A DNA stretch of 64,000 bases from JAEXOD01 sp937930275. GTDB lineage: Bacteria > Bacteroidota > Ignavibacteria > Ignavibacteriales > Melioribacteraceae. Positions 35,401 through 45,200 of the stretch are shown piece by piece. The position numbers and the translations under genes are program-made. The DNA is taken from assembly GCA_036733965.1 (NCBI GenBank), contig DAIMZL010000002.1:1-64000 (forward strand). The letters run 5' to 3'. The notes beneath the pieces were generated by a model, which saw only the letters and a list, made by a program, of their open reading frames with translations, made no database searches and was not told the origin of the DNA. The number at the start of each line of letters is the position of its first letter. The first letter of the stretch is position 1.

Positions 35401-35420
35401 ATTTCGTTATTTACCGAAAT
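35401..35420. promoter_or_regulatory. probable ArsR operator 1 (upstream of arsR)
   Basis: ATTTCGTTATTTACCGAAAT: perfect 6-bp arms ATTTCG and CGAAAT with an 8-bp spacer, 11 bp upstream of the arsR start. Typical position for autorepression. Related in sequence to the site at 35024-35043. Confidence 0.6.
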
Positions 35421-35458
35421 ATAATAAATGGCAGATTCAAAATCAAGTATTTTTTTAT

Positions 35459-36115
35459 CTATTTTGTCTTTCTGAAAATTAATACCTTATTATTTGTTGT
35501 TTCAGCTTCTTTTATTAAATCTAAACCCAATTTATTTAATTCATTATTTATTAAATCACAATTAATTTTTGTCATTTTGTTTTTTGAAAAAAGTAATTTT
35601 CTTAACACTTTTATCAAGTATTTTAATAAGTTAATTTTTATAGGTTCAAATTGTTCTATTCTTTTTGTTTTAAAAACAAGAACTAATAGCCCTCCATCGC
35701 TTACCAATTCAACAAATTCATTTATTTTATTTTTGTCGTTTTCAATTAAATGAAAAAAGTGTGCTATCAATACTACATCAAAATAATTTTTTGGTAAACA
35801 AAATTTTTCCGATAAATCACACAAAAAAAATGACAAGTTATTAAGATGTAAATTTAAAGCCTTTTTTTCCCCCTTTTTAATCATATTTGAAGCAAAATCC
35901 ACCCCTAATACATCAAAGCCCCTTTTAGCAAATTCAATACAATAACTACCGGTAGCACAACCAACATCAATTATTTTTCCTATTTTCACTTCAGATTTAT
36001 TAGTGACAATATCTACAATATCTTTAATTTCATTTCCATAGTCAGAAGAAATAAGAAAATCATCCCACGTATAACTTTGTAAGTTCCAAAAGTACTTTAA
36101 TAAAATATTTTTCAC
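35459..36115 (-). CDS. class I SAM-dependent methyltransferase
   Basis: This 218-aa methyltransferase has the Rossmann SAM-binding motif IIDVGCATGSYCIEFAKRG, the acidic loop VLGVDFASNMI and motif IV FDVVLIAHFFH. The second half is lysine-rich and gives no substrate clue. It lies 69 bp upstream of arsR on the same strand with the operator-like repeat in between, so it may or may not belong to the ars cassette. It contains several cysteines, but they are not arranged in a way I recognise as ArsM, so arsenite methylation is only a possibility. Another methyltransferase with a similar N-terminal motif is at 49034-49801. Confidence 0.75.
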   Translation of the reverse strand: MKNILLKYFWNLQSYTWDDFLISSDYGNEIKDIVDIVTNKSEVKIGKIIDVGCATGSYCIEFAKRGFDVLGVDFASNMIKKGEKKALNLHLNNLSFFLCDLSEKFCLPKNYFDVVLIAHFFHLIENDKNKINEFVELVSDGGLLVLVFKTKRIEQFEPIKINLLKYLIKVLRKLLFSKNKMTKINCDLINNELNKLGLDLIKEAETTNNKVLIFRKTK

Positions 36116-36414
36116 TTATAAAAACCATTTTTTTAATTAAGATATTAATTTAATTAAAGGTTGTAAAAATTACGAAAATTTTATTATTAAACGTAATTTA
36201 CTTTGTTGCCATATTTTAATATTTAGAACTCTGCTATTTTAATATTTTTTTTAAGTAAACAATAGCAATTTATATTACAACAAAAATAAAATAAGCAAGT
36301 CCCGTTTTTAATAAATAAACTACATTTTTCACTTTAATTTAACGAGACTGCTCTAAAAACTATGGCTATTTTTATTTTATAAAATTTTCCTTTTAATAAA
36401 TAATTCAATTATTT
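36116..36414. other. intergenic spacer without recognised features
   Basis: A 299-bp, very AT-rich spacer between rsgA (ending at 36415) and the methyltransferase start. It presumably holds the promoter of the methyltransferase. GAGACTGCTCTAAAAAC at 36344-36360 recalls the tips of some insertion sequences, but no partner end or transposase is present. Confidence 0.4.
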
Positions 36415-37497
36415 CTAAATTTTATACTTGTCCCTATACTTATAGTTTTCTTTTTGCAATTTGCTTAATTTTTTTTCTTTATCTTTTTTCTGCAGAAAGT
36501 ACTCTTTATTGTCTTTAAGTTCCAAGTATTCTTCTTCTTTAAGCAGCTTAATATAAGAATTGTACCTTTCTAATGTAATTATTCCTTCTTTAACAGCATT
36601 AATAACAGCACAACCTGTTTCATTAATATGTTTGCAATCACCAAATTTACAATAATTAGCAATTTCGTCAATTTCGGAAAAAACTTCGTTAAATCCGTCA
36701 TTGGTTTTCCAGAGATGAAACTCACGCATTCCCGGCGTATCAATTAAAATTCCGCTGTTGGGCATTATAATTAATTCTCTTCTTGTAGTAGTATGCTTAC
36801 CTCTATCATCTTTTATACGAATTTCATTTATTTTTAGTAAATCTTCGCCAAGCAAGTTATTTATTAAGCTTGATTTTCCGGCTCCTGATGATCCTACAAA
36901 AGCATAAGTTTTACCGCATTTAATAAAATCAGCTAAAGCGTTAATTCCATAATTAGTAACCGTACTTGTACTAATTACTTTTATATTAGGAATTATTTTT
37001 AAAATTTGCCGTTCATAATATTCAGTTTCAGTTGTTAAGTCTGCTTTACTTAAAATTACTACGGGTGTAATTCTTCCTGAAGTAGCCATAATTAAATAAC
37101 GTTCTAATCTTCTTAGATTAAAATTTTCGTTACAACTTTGTACAATAAATAAATAATCGATATTTGTAACAATAATCTGTTCACATATTTTAGAACCTGA
37201 AACTTTTCTCGAAAAGCTTGTTTGCCTATCCAAAACATAATGAATTATAGCCTTATTATCATCATAAACATCAATCATTACCCAATCGCCTACTTTAGGA
37301 AAAAGTGAAATATCGTCAGTTGAGAACATAAGTTTACCCGATATCTCGGCTTCATATTCACCGTTAATATTTATTACTACATATCTATTTTTATTTTCAA
37401 TAATAACCCGCGCGGGAATTAAAGACTTAAAATCCGGATTTGAATCGATTTGACTTTGAAAAAAATTATTCCAACCTAAGTTTAAATTATTAAACAT
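36415..37497 (-). CDS. rsgA: ribosome small subunit-dependent GTPase A
   Basis: This circularly permuted GTPase acts late in 30S ribosome maturation. An N-terminal OB fold comes first, then G4 ILSKADL, G1 GSSGAGKSSLINNLL, the switch DRGKHTTTRRE, G3 DTPGMREFHLW and the zinc motif CKFGDCKHINETGC, in the permuted order expected. The frame opens at ATG 37509, but GGAG lies inside that start, 6 nt before the next ATG at 37497, which is therefore the preferred start (360 aa). A charged Lys/Glu tail ends the protein. It is transcribed alone, divergent from the large secreted protein. Confidence 0.92.
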   Translation of the reverse strand: MFNNLNLGWNNFFQSQIDSNPDFKSLIPARVIIENKNRYVVININGEYEAEISGKLMFSTDDISLFPKVGDWVMIDVYDDNKAIIHYVLDRQTSFSRKVSGSKICEQIIVTNIDYLFIVQSCNENFNLRRLERYLIMATSGRITPVVILSKADLTTETEYYERQILKIIPNIKVISTSTVTNYGINALADFIKCGKTYAFVGSSGAGKSSLINNLLGEDLLKINEIRIKDDRGKHTTTRRELIIMPNSGILIDTPGMREFHLWKTNDGFNEVFSEIDEIANYCKFGDCKHINETGCAVINAVKEGIITLERYNSYIKLLKEEEYLELKDNKEYFLQKKDKEKKLSKLQKENYKYRDKYKI

Positions 37498-37509
37498 TTT
37501 ATTCTCCAT

Positions 37510-37837
37510 AAAAATTTTAATTGCTTAAATTTTAAAATATTACATACCCGTTTCGGCATTGTATCAATTCCGAAAGGAAGATCGGTCAGACAAAACAATA
37601 AATATTATTAGTTGTTTTGCCTTCCGTTAGGATTGGGCAATTATTGTTTTTGAAGAAATGTTAATAAAACACACTCGTAAATTTTTTCTATATTTAAATT
37701 TAATAAAAAAATTTTTTGTTTGCAATTTTTTAAATATGTTTAAGTATTAATAATTATTTTTGTTTAATTTGATTTAAATTAGTTTTATTATATTATAGTT
37801 TAAAATGAATTCGTATTTATTAAAATATGGGGATTGT
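37510..37837. other. divergent intergenic region with two hairpins
   Basis: Between rsgA and the secreted hydrolase-like gene. It contains a near-perfect hairpin at 37551-37575 (TTTCGG, ATTG, loop TAT, CAAT, CCGAAA) and next to it a nested one: GGAAG (37576-37580) and CAAAACAA (37591-37598) with TTGTTTTG (37612-37619) and CTTCC (37621-37625). The rest, toward the plus-strand gene, is AT-rich promoter-like DNA. No ORF recognised. Confidence 0.55.
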
Positions 37838-40800
37838 ATGAGAAAATTTTTTAGTTTTTTGCTTATTTTTTGTGTTATTCCTTTTTATACCAAGTTTTTA
37901 ATAGCTCAAGAAAAATTAAGCGGTTTTGTAAAAAGTTTTTATTTTAACGAACAAGTTTGCCAATTTAATTATGACCCCGAAATAAGAGTTTTTATAAATG
38001 CACCTTCTTTTGAAAATTTTAATCCACAAAAACCAACTTGCATAACTCTATATGCTTTACCAAACGGAAATAGTATTGAATGGACAACCGGTAAGCAGCT
38101 AAATATCGGAGATGACTGGCATTACGATATACAACACATTGGTGCACAAACTCGTTTTTTAAGAGAAAATGACCCAACTTATAATTATGTAACTGTATAT
38201 CTTGAAACAAAACAATTAAGTTGGCCTTCGTGGAAAAGTAAATATCCTAATACTCACGCAACAATAATAACAGGATTAGTAGAATACATTAAAAATATTT
38301 TTTCGCAATATAATCCCTTTATTGTGTTAAACGGTCACAGCGGAGGAGGTCGTTTTACATTTTCATTTTTAGACGGCGTTAGCGCTATTCCTTCTTATGT
38401 TAAACGGATTACTTTTTTGGATAGTGATTACGGATATGATAATTCGTATGGTCCAAAATTTGTAAATTGGTTGAATAGTTCACCCGATAATTATTTATGT
38501 GTTATTGCTTATAACGATTCTGTTGCGTTATACAACGGTCAGCCTATTGTATCGGCAACGGGCGGTACCTGGTACAGAAGTCAGATGATGAAAAATTATT
38601 TAATCCCCTTTTTTTCATTTACTTCGTCAATTGACGAAAATTTTATGTTATTTACGGCATTAAGCGGAAGAATTAAATTTATATTAAAACAAAACCCGAC
38701 TCAAGCTATTTTACATACGGTGCAAGTCGAAAAAAACGGTTTTATTCATGGAATGCTTACCGGTACCGATAAAGAAGAAGTAGGATATATCTATTACGGT
38801 AATAGAGCTTACACAAATTATATTCAAACTGCTACGGTTTACCCTAACCCGCTTTCAATTCCGCCAAGGCAAACCACATTTTTAACCGGTTCACAATTTA
38901 TGCAAGAAGTAACTAATCTTACTTTTCAACAACGAGAAGATAGGATTTTACAGGAGCTTACAAAAGGAAATATTCCGGATTTTATGCGTGAGCTTGTAAC
39001 TATAATGGGTAATTTTCAGGATGTAAACGGCATAACTCATTCTCTTAGTTATTATGTAATGCCGGATTACTTGGCAATTGGTTCAAATCAAGATTTTTGC
39101 CGCATCCCGACAGGTCCTATAACTGCTCAAAGAATTGCAGATTTATACGGCGCTACAATGCCTACAAGAAAATTAGTAGATAATATTTATAGTAAAAGTA
39201 CTGTTAAATTAGAACCGGTTACTTATGCCCCTGTAGGTAATAATAACGAATTAGTTCCTAAGTTTATTGAGCATAATAATGCAATTGAAAACCAAAGAAT
39301 AGCGGCAGGTGGTCAATTAGGAGATTTAACCGGAGGAACGAAAAAAGATGTAGTTATAAGTAATTTAATAGTTGATCCTAACAGACCCAATCACGTTGTA
39401 ATTTACGGATGGCACAAATTAGACGGGACACCCATACAACCCTTAACAAATATACATATAAATTCGTATGTTGATTACAGCCATGGTATAAGATATCTAA
39501 ATAACTATGCCATGCTTGACGGGAAATTAGTTAAACTAACTGATTTATTAATAGATGAAGTTAAATATAAAATTATAAGTGATGAATCATCTGCAATGTA
39601 CCAGCCCACGTACCTTAGTTCTACAGAAATTCCTTCAAAACCGAACTCCTTTGGAGTTATAAACAACAGTTATAATAGTCTAAAAATTTTAATAAAACCA
39701 AATCCTATTGTTACTAATTATGAAATTTACCTTTCTACAGACGGAACGTCATTCAATCAAATATTTACTTTTACTTCCGGAGACGAATATATTTTATCAG
39801 ATTTAGAACCAAATAAAGTTTATTTTATAAAAATTAAAGCTGTAAATGATTTTGGAAAATCTCAATTTTCTGAAGTATTAGCTGCAATTACTTCAGCAAT
39901 TGATGCTAAAGCATTAATTGTAAACGGATTTGATAGAGCCACAGCCGGCAATACCTATAATTTTATTATTCAACATGGTCAATCTTATTTTGAAAACGGT
40001 ATATACTTTTGTTCGGCAAGTAACGAAGCCGTTATAGACGGAATTATTAATTTAAATGATTACGAAATTGTCAGCTATATATTAGGAGAAGAAAGTACAG
40101 CCGATGAAACATTTAATAGTCAAGAACAGACTATTGTGGCTAATTACCTAAAAAGCGGAGGTAAATTATTTGTTTCCGGTAGTGAAATAGCATGGGATTT
40201 GGATAATAAAGGAACTACTGCAGATAAAAACTTTATTCATAATTATTTAAAAACTTCATATAAAGCAGATGCCCCATTTGGCGTTTCCGGCACATACTAC
40301 AATGTTACAAGTTTATTAAACAATAATCTTACTTTCGCATTCGATAACGGTACACATGGGCTTTATAATACGTTATGGCCCGATGTTATCGGTACTTATC
40401 AAGGGAGTTACGGTTTTGCGAAATATAATCAACTTGATACGTCAAACGGATTTGCCGGTATTTTTTACAGCGGAATATTTAACGGAGGAACATTACCCGG
40501 CAAAGTTATTGTTTTAGGATTTCCGTTTGAAACAGTAGTAACAAATCAAAGTAGAAACCAATTATTAAATAACGTTTTTATTTTAATGGATATTAATACG
40601 GCAATTAACAATGGAGAGAACAACACAAATTATTTAACATTCTCACTATCTCAAAACTATCCCAATCCTTTTAATCCGAGTACCACAATAACTTTCACTT
40701 TACCAAATTCCGAATTCGTATCGCTAAGAATTTATAACATACTCGGACAAGAAATATCAACTTTAGTAAACGAAGAATTGCCTGCCGGAAGTTATTCTAA

Positions 40801-40897
40801 AATTTGGGATGCTAAAAATCTATCAAGCGGAATATATTTATGTTCCATTACGACAAATAGCAACTCAAAAACAATTAAAATGAATTTAATAAGATAA
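37838..40897 (+). CDS. large secreted hydrolase-like protein with FN3 and T9SS sorting domain
   Basis: This secreted multidomain protein has about 1019 aa. ATG 37838 is chosen over 37805 because it opens the signal peptide and has GGGG 5 nt upstream. Domain 1 (about 25-310) looks like an alpha/beta hydrolase, with nucleophile-elbow LNGHSGGGRF (Ser about 168). A region of unknown fold (about 330-580) follows. Then come a fibronectin III-like domain (about 600-690) and a domain beginning AKALIVNGFDRA with GGKLFVSGSEIAWDL, seen in some secreted peptidoglycan- or polysaccharide-acting proteins. The end is a type IX sorting domain (QNYPNPFNPSTTITF to KTIKMNLIR). It is probably exported by T9SS and attached to the surface; substrate unknown. 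Confidence 0.8.
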   Translation: MRKFFSFLLIFCVIPFYTKFLIAQEKLSGFVKSFYFNEQVCQFNYDPEIRVFINAPSFENFNPQKPTCITLYALPNGNSIEWTTGKQLNIGDDWHYDIQHIGAQTRFLRENDPTYNYVTVYLETKQLSWPSWKSKYPNTHATIITGLVEYIKNIFSQYNPFIVLNGHSGGGRFTFSFLDGVSAIPSYVKRITFLDSDYGYDNSYGPKFVNWLNSSPDNYLCVIAYNDSVALYNGQPIVSATGGTWYRSQMMKNYLIPFFSFTSSIDENFMLFTALSGRIKFILKQNPTQAILHTVQVEKNGFIHGMLTGTDKEEVGYIYYGNRAYTNYIQTATVYPNPLSIPPRQTTFLTGSQFMQEVTNLTFQQREDRILQELTKGNIPDFMRELVTIMGNFQDVNGITHSLSYYVMPDYLAIGSNQDFCRIPTGPITAQRIADLYGATMPTRKLVDNIYSKSTVKLEPVTYAPVGNNNELVPKFIEHNNAIENQRIAAGGQLGDLTGGTKKDVVISNLIVDPNRPNHVVIYGWHKLDGTPIQPLTNIHINSYVDYSHGIRYLNNYAMLDGKLVKLTDLLIDEVKYKIISDESSAMYQPTYLSSTEIPSKPNSFGVINNSYNSLKILIKPNPIVTNYEIYLSTDGTSFNQIFTFTSGDEYILSDLEPNKVYFIKIKAVNDFGKSQFSEVLAAITSAIDAKALIVNGFDRATAGNTYNFIIQHGQSYFENGIYFCSASNEAVIDGIINLNDYEIVSYILGEESTADETFNSQEQTIVANYLKSGGKLFVSGSEIAWDLDNKGTTADKNFIHNYLKTSYKADAPFGVSGTYYNVTSLLNNNLTFAFDNGTHGLYNTLWPDVIGTYQGSYGFAKYNQLDTSNGFAGIFYSGIFNGGTLPGKVIVLGFPFETVVTNQSRNQLLNNVFILMDINTAINNGENNTNYLTFSLSQNYPNPFNPSTTITFTLPNSEFVSLRIYNILGQEISTLVNEELPAGSYSKIWDAKNLSSGIYLCSITTNSNSKTIKMNLIR

Positions 40898-40918
40898 AAG
40901 ACAAATAAAAAGATTGTT

Positions 40919-41920
40919 TTAATTATATCTGCGTTTCATTAAGTAAATAAATACGGGAGCACCCACTAATGCAGTTATTGCCCCTACAGGTATCTCGCCT
41001 GGCAATAAAACAGTCCTTGCAATAGTATCCGCTATTATTAGGTAAGTACCTCCAATAAAAAATGATGACGGAAGTATTATTCTATTATCATTACCAAAAA
41101 TCATTCTACATACATGCGGAATAAGTAAACCTACAAATCCGATTATTCCGCTTACCGAAACTATAAACCCTATCAACAAGCTTGAAGTAAAATAGCTTAT
41201 TGTTTTTATTAGTTTTGTATTAACCCCTAAGCTTAAGGCATGTTCATTTCCTAATGCAAGAACATTATATTTTTGAGCAAAAATTACCAAGATAAATGAT
41301 AATATAAATGTAGCCGGTGCAATAACAAACACAGCGTTTGGATCGGCGTTAGCTAAATTACCTATCATCCAAAATACTGCAGTCCTTAAACTATCATTTA
41401 GTAAAGTAATAAGTAATAGAATTAAAGCACTAAAAAATGCGCTAATCATAATACCGGTAAGTAATAAAACGTTAGGTTCTAACTCCCCCAATTTTCTTCC
41501 TAAAACAAAAACTAAAAAGATAATTAAAATTGACCCGACTGCTGCAAACGAAGTTACCATTGTGAAAGAAAGACCGAGGAAGATTGCTAAAATAGCACCA
41601 AAAGTACCACCACTACTAACTCCCAGTATGTACGGTTCTGCAAGAGGATTGATTAAAATGGCTTGAAAAACGGCACCGGTAACACTTAACCCTGCTCCTA
41701 CACAAAAAGCAAGTACAATTCTACTAAAACGTATGCCTAAAATTACCGATAGCTCTTCGTTAACTCTATTGTTACCCGAAAGGTAATTTATAATATCACT
41801 AAACTCTACTTTAACACTTCCTGATAAAACAGAAACAAAAATTGCAACCATTCCGATAATAACTAAGATTGGCAGAATTACCGATAAACGTTTTATTGGT
41901 GAATTATAATTACTTCCCAT
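40919..41920 (-). CDS. FecCD-family ABC transporter permease
   Basis: This 333-aa inner-membrane permease of the BtuC/FecCD family has about ten helices. Marks are FSRIVLAFCVGAGLSVTGAVFQAILINPLAEPYILGVSSGG, GLLIPHVCRMIFGNDNR and the late TIARTVLLPGEIPVGAITALVGAPVFIYLM. Such permeases import ferric siderophores, haem or cobalamin with a BtuD-type ATPase and a binding protein; neither gene is adjacent, so partners must be elsewhere or it is an orphan. I looked for a cobalamin riboswitch upstream (41921-42261) and saw no B12-box. It is convergent with the secreted hydrolase-like gene, 21 bp away. Confidence 0.88.
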   Translation of the reverse strand: MGSNYNSPIKRLSVILPILVIIGMVAIFVSVLSGSVKVEFSDIINYLSGNNRVNEELSVILGIRFSRIVLAFCVGAGLSVTGAVFQAILINPLAEPYILGVSSGGTFGAILAIFLGLSFTMVTSFAAVGSILIIFLVFVLGRKLGELEPNVLLLTGIMISAFFSALILLLITLLNDSLRTAVFWMIGNLANADPNAVFVIAPATFILSFILVIFAQKYNVLALGNEHALSLGVNTKLIKTISYFTSSLLIGFIVSVSGIIGFVGLLIPHVCRMIFGNDNRIILPSSFFIGGTYLIIADTIARTVLLPGEIPVGAITALVGAPVFIYLMKRRYN

Positions 41921-42261
41921 TAACTAAACTCAATTTTTTAGAAATTTCATATTAAGCTAAAAAATTATTAATTGTGTGATTATAATTTTAACCACATTTT
42001 ATCCAAATAATAATTCTTAATGAACTGCTTTTTTATGATATTTATTATTTACAAATGTACTTTTTGCACTATACAAATATAAAGTTTTTTATTAATATAA
42101 TTGTTTAAAAAGTAGACTTACTAAATTTGTTAAATTGCGTGCGGAAAGTTTAATAAATATAAAACCGGTAACCAATAACTTTAATATTAAATTCTATAAA
42201 TATTATTATTAAATTAAAACAAAAAATTACTTAAAATAAGTAAATATGCCTTAATATTTTA
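41921..42261. other. intergenic spacer without recognised features
   Basis: 341 bp between the end of the large kinase gene and the start of the FecCD permease, very AT-rich. It should contain the permease promoter. No riboswitch, terminator or ORF recognised on either strand. Confidence 0.4.
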
Positions 42262-45200
42262 TTACTCGGTTTTTAATAAAACTTCCTTTAAGTTAGCAAT
42301 TAAGGTATTCCTATTAAAAGGCTTAATTATATAATTAGTACATCCGGCTTTAATAAATTCTTCTTTATCAATATCAGCGGTATAAGCAGTCACGGCAATT
42401 ATCGGAGTATTTTTATAGAGCTCGGATTTTCTAATTTCTTTAGTTAAATCCAAACCGTTAAGACCTACCCCTAAATTAATATCCATTAAAATAACATCGA
42501 ATTTTTCCTTATTAATAATTTCTATTGCTTTTTGAGCGTCTTCTGCAGTAAATACATCAAAAAGTTTTTTAAGAAATATTTTAACAACACTTCTATTTAT
42601 TTCGTCATCTTCAACATACAGTAATTTTTTATTAATCACTCTTTTTTCAAATACTTCTTCGGGTAGTAAATTACTAATATTATTTTTTTCAGTTTCATTA
42701 CTTTGTGATTCAAGTTCATCCAAATAGGGTATTTTTACAATAAACTCGGTACCTTGCCCTAATTTACTTTTAACTTCTATTGAACCGTGCATTAGTTCTA
42801 TAATTTTTTTTGCAATTGTTAAGCCTAAACCTGTTCCCTCGTAACCCCTGTTTAAACCTTCGCTTACTTGCCTAAAAGCTTGCCAAATTACAGGAATTTT
42901 ATCTTCGGGAATTCCTATTCCCGTATCTTTTATATTAATAAATATGTATTTAATATCATCTTCTAATAAAATTCCGACTTCAATATTTATTTCACCTTTT
43001 TCAGTATATTTAACAGCATTATCTATAATGTTATGAACTGCACGAACAAAAAAGTGTTCGTCTAATTCCGAAAAGCATGATTTTAACTTTGAATCAAATT
43101 TTAGTCTAATTCCTTTATTTTCAATTGTTTCTCTAAAACTTAAGGCAATTTTTTCAACAGTGGTTATAACTTCGGTTCTTTTTTTGTCCAGTTCAACATT
43201 TTGTGATTCAATTGTTGATAAATCTAAAATTAAGTTTAAAGTTTCACCCAATCTTTTTCCGGAATATAGAATAGTTGCAGCCATATTTTTATGAATTGGG
43301 TTATTTAGCTCCATTGTTAAAATTTCTGCAAAACCGAGCATTCCGTTCAACGGAGTTCTAATTTCGTGATTCATGTTAGCCAAAAAATTAGATTTAAGTC
43401 TGTTCATCTCCTCTGCATGTTCAAGAGCTTTTTTAAGATTAGTTTCCATTTCTTGCTTTAACGTAATATCTTCTTTTACGGCAACGTAATTTGTTATAAC
43501 ACCGTCTTCGTTTTTTAAGGGAGTTATTGTTGCACTTTCCCAATATAATTCACCGTTTTTCTTCTTATTTCTAAAAATTCCGTTCCATTTTTCGCCTGCT
43601 ATTAATAATTCCCACATTTTTGCATAATCGTTTTTACCGAAATAGTCAGAGCTTAACATGTTTGGATTTTTACCCATAACTTCATCTATTGTGTATCCCG
43701 AAATTTCAAGAAACTTTGGATTGACATACTCAATAATTGCATCTTTATTTGTTATCACAATAGAAATTTGACTTTGTTCAACTGCCATAGAAAGTTTTTT
43801 TAAGTTCTTTTCAACAATTTTTCTTTGATGATTTGATATTGCGATGGCAATCTGATCAGCTAATTGACATAAAAACGAAATTTCTTCGCTACTCCAAATA
43901 TGTTGCACGCCTACATGCTCAACACATATAATACCAAGCAGCTTATCAGAAAACCTTATAACGCTATCTAACATCGAAGTGATGTTAAGTTTACTAAAGT
44001 ATTTATCAACGTATCCTTTTGTTCTCGGATCTTGATATGGGTAACTTGCATCAACAAATTTTGAGCGTTTAAGAGCTTCAAATTCGTTTTTAAATTCATC
44101 ATATTCAAGAATATCACCTTTTGTATGTGTTTTTTTGCTCAGCTCATATAAGTTTATACATTCAAGTTTGCTAAATTCATCATTAAATAGCCAAATAGAA
44201 GTCCTTTCTGCTTTTAGGTAATTTCCTATCCTTTCTGTTAAAAATTGATATAAAAGTTTAATGTCTCCCTTATTTAAATATTCGGAGGTTGCTGTTTCAA
44301 TTAATATTTCCTGTTGCAAAGTAAGTTGCTCAAGTCTTTTTATTTCGGTTTCTTCTTGCATTTTTTGATAAGTAATATCACGCATACTTTCAATAGCACC
44401 TATTATTTCCCCTTCACTATTATACAGCGGCGAAGCTTTGCTATATAACCATGCTCCTTTATTCTTGTATAAACTCGGGCAGAAAATACTTGTTGTAAAT
44501 GAGTCTCCTTTTTTTAATATTTCTTTATATTTAGATTTTATCTCTTCGTCATCCGAAAATATTAAATCTAACAAAACCGGTCTTTTTTCGCCGTAAAAAG
44601 GAATTGCATATTCACGGTCTTGTTTTCCTATCATTTCAGCAGCAGTAAATCCGGTCATTTCCTCCATAGCTTTATTCCATAATATAATTCGTTTGTTTTT
44701 ATCAATGGCAAATGTTGGATCCGGTAAAAATGTAACAATATCGTTTAGTCTTGTTCTATTTTCTGCCAACGCTTTTTCGGCATTTATTCGCTCCGTAACT
44801 TCTAAAACTTGAGATAGTGAATATAAAATTTTACCTTTATAATCTTTTCGTACGGTATTATACCATTCGCAAAAAATGATTTTTCTATCTTTAGTATAAT
44901 TCCTATTTACTGTAACTATATAGTTTTTTACTCCTGTTACAAGTAAACTATGATCATTTTTTACAGTATTGATATCTTTTTCGTATATTAATTTTAATTC
45001 TTCCGCATTTTTACCTAAAACTTCTTTTTCGGTAAATCCAAATATTTTTTCAGCTTCTCCTGTCCATCTACTTATCCTTTCGTCAGAATCCCATTCAATT
45101 ACTGCCATTGGTGAGTTTTGTATAAAGTAATTTAGTTTTTCCTCACTATACTCAAGTTCAAGTTTGATTTTTTTATTATCTGTTATATCTTTTGCAATCC

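Noticed and set aside
35459..36115. Calling the methyltransferase arsM
   Set aside because: Cysteines are not in an arrangement I recognise for arsenite methyltransferases; only the SAM fold is supported.
36344..36360. GAGACTGCTCTAAAAAC resembling an insertion-sequence end
   Set aside because: Only one end, no matching inverted copy, no transposase or target duplication nearby; AT-rich spacers give chance matches.
41921..42261. Possible cobalamin riboswitch upstream of the FecCD permease
   Set aside because: No B12-box-like sequence on the minus strand and no GC-containing stems.
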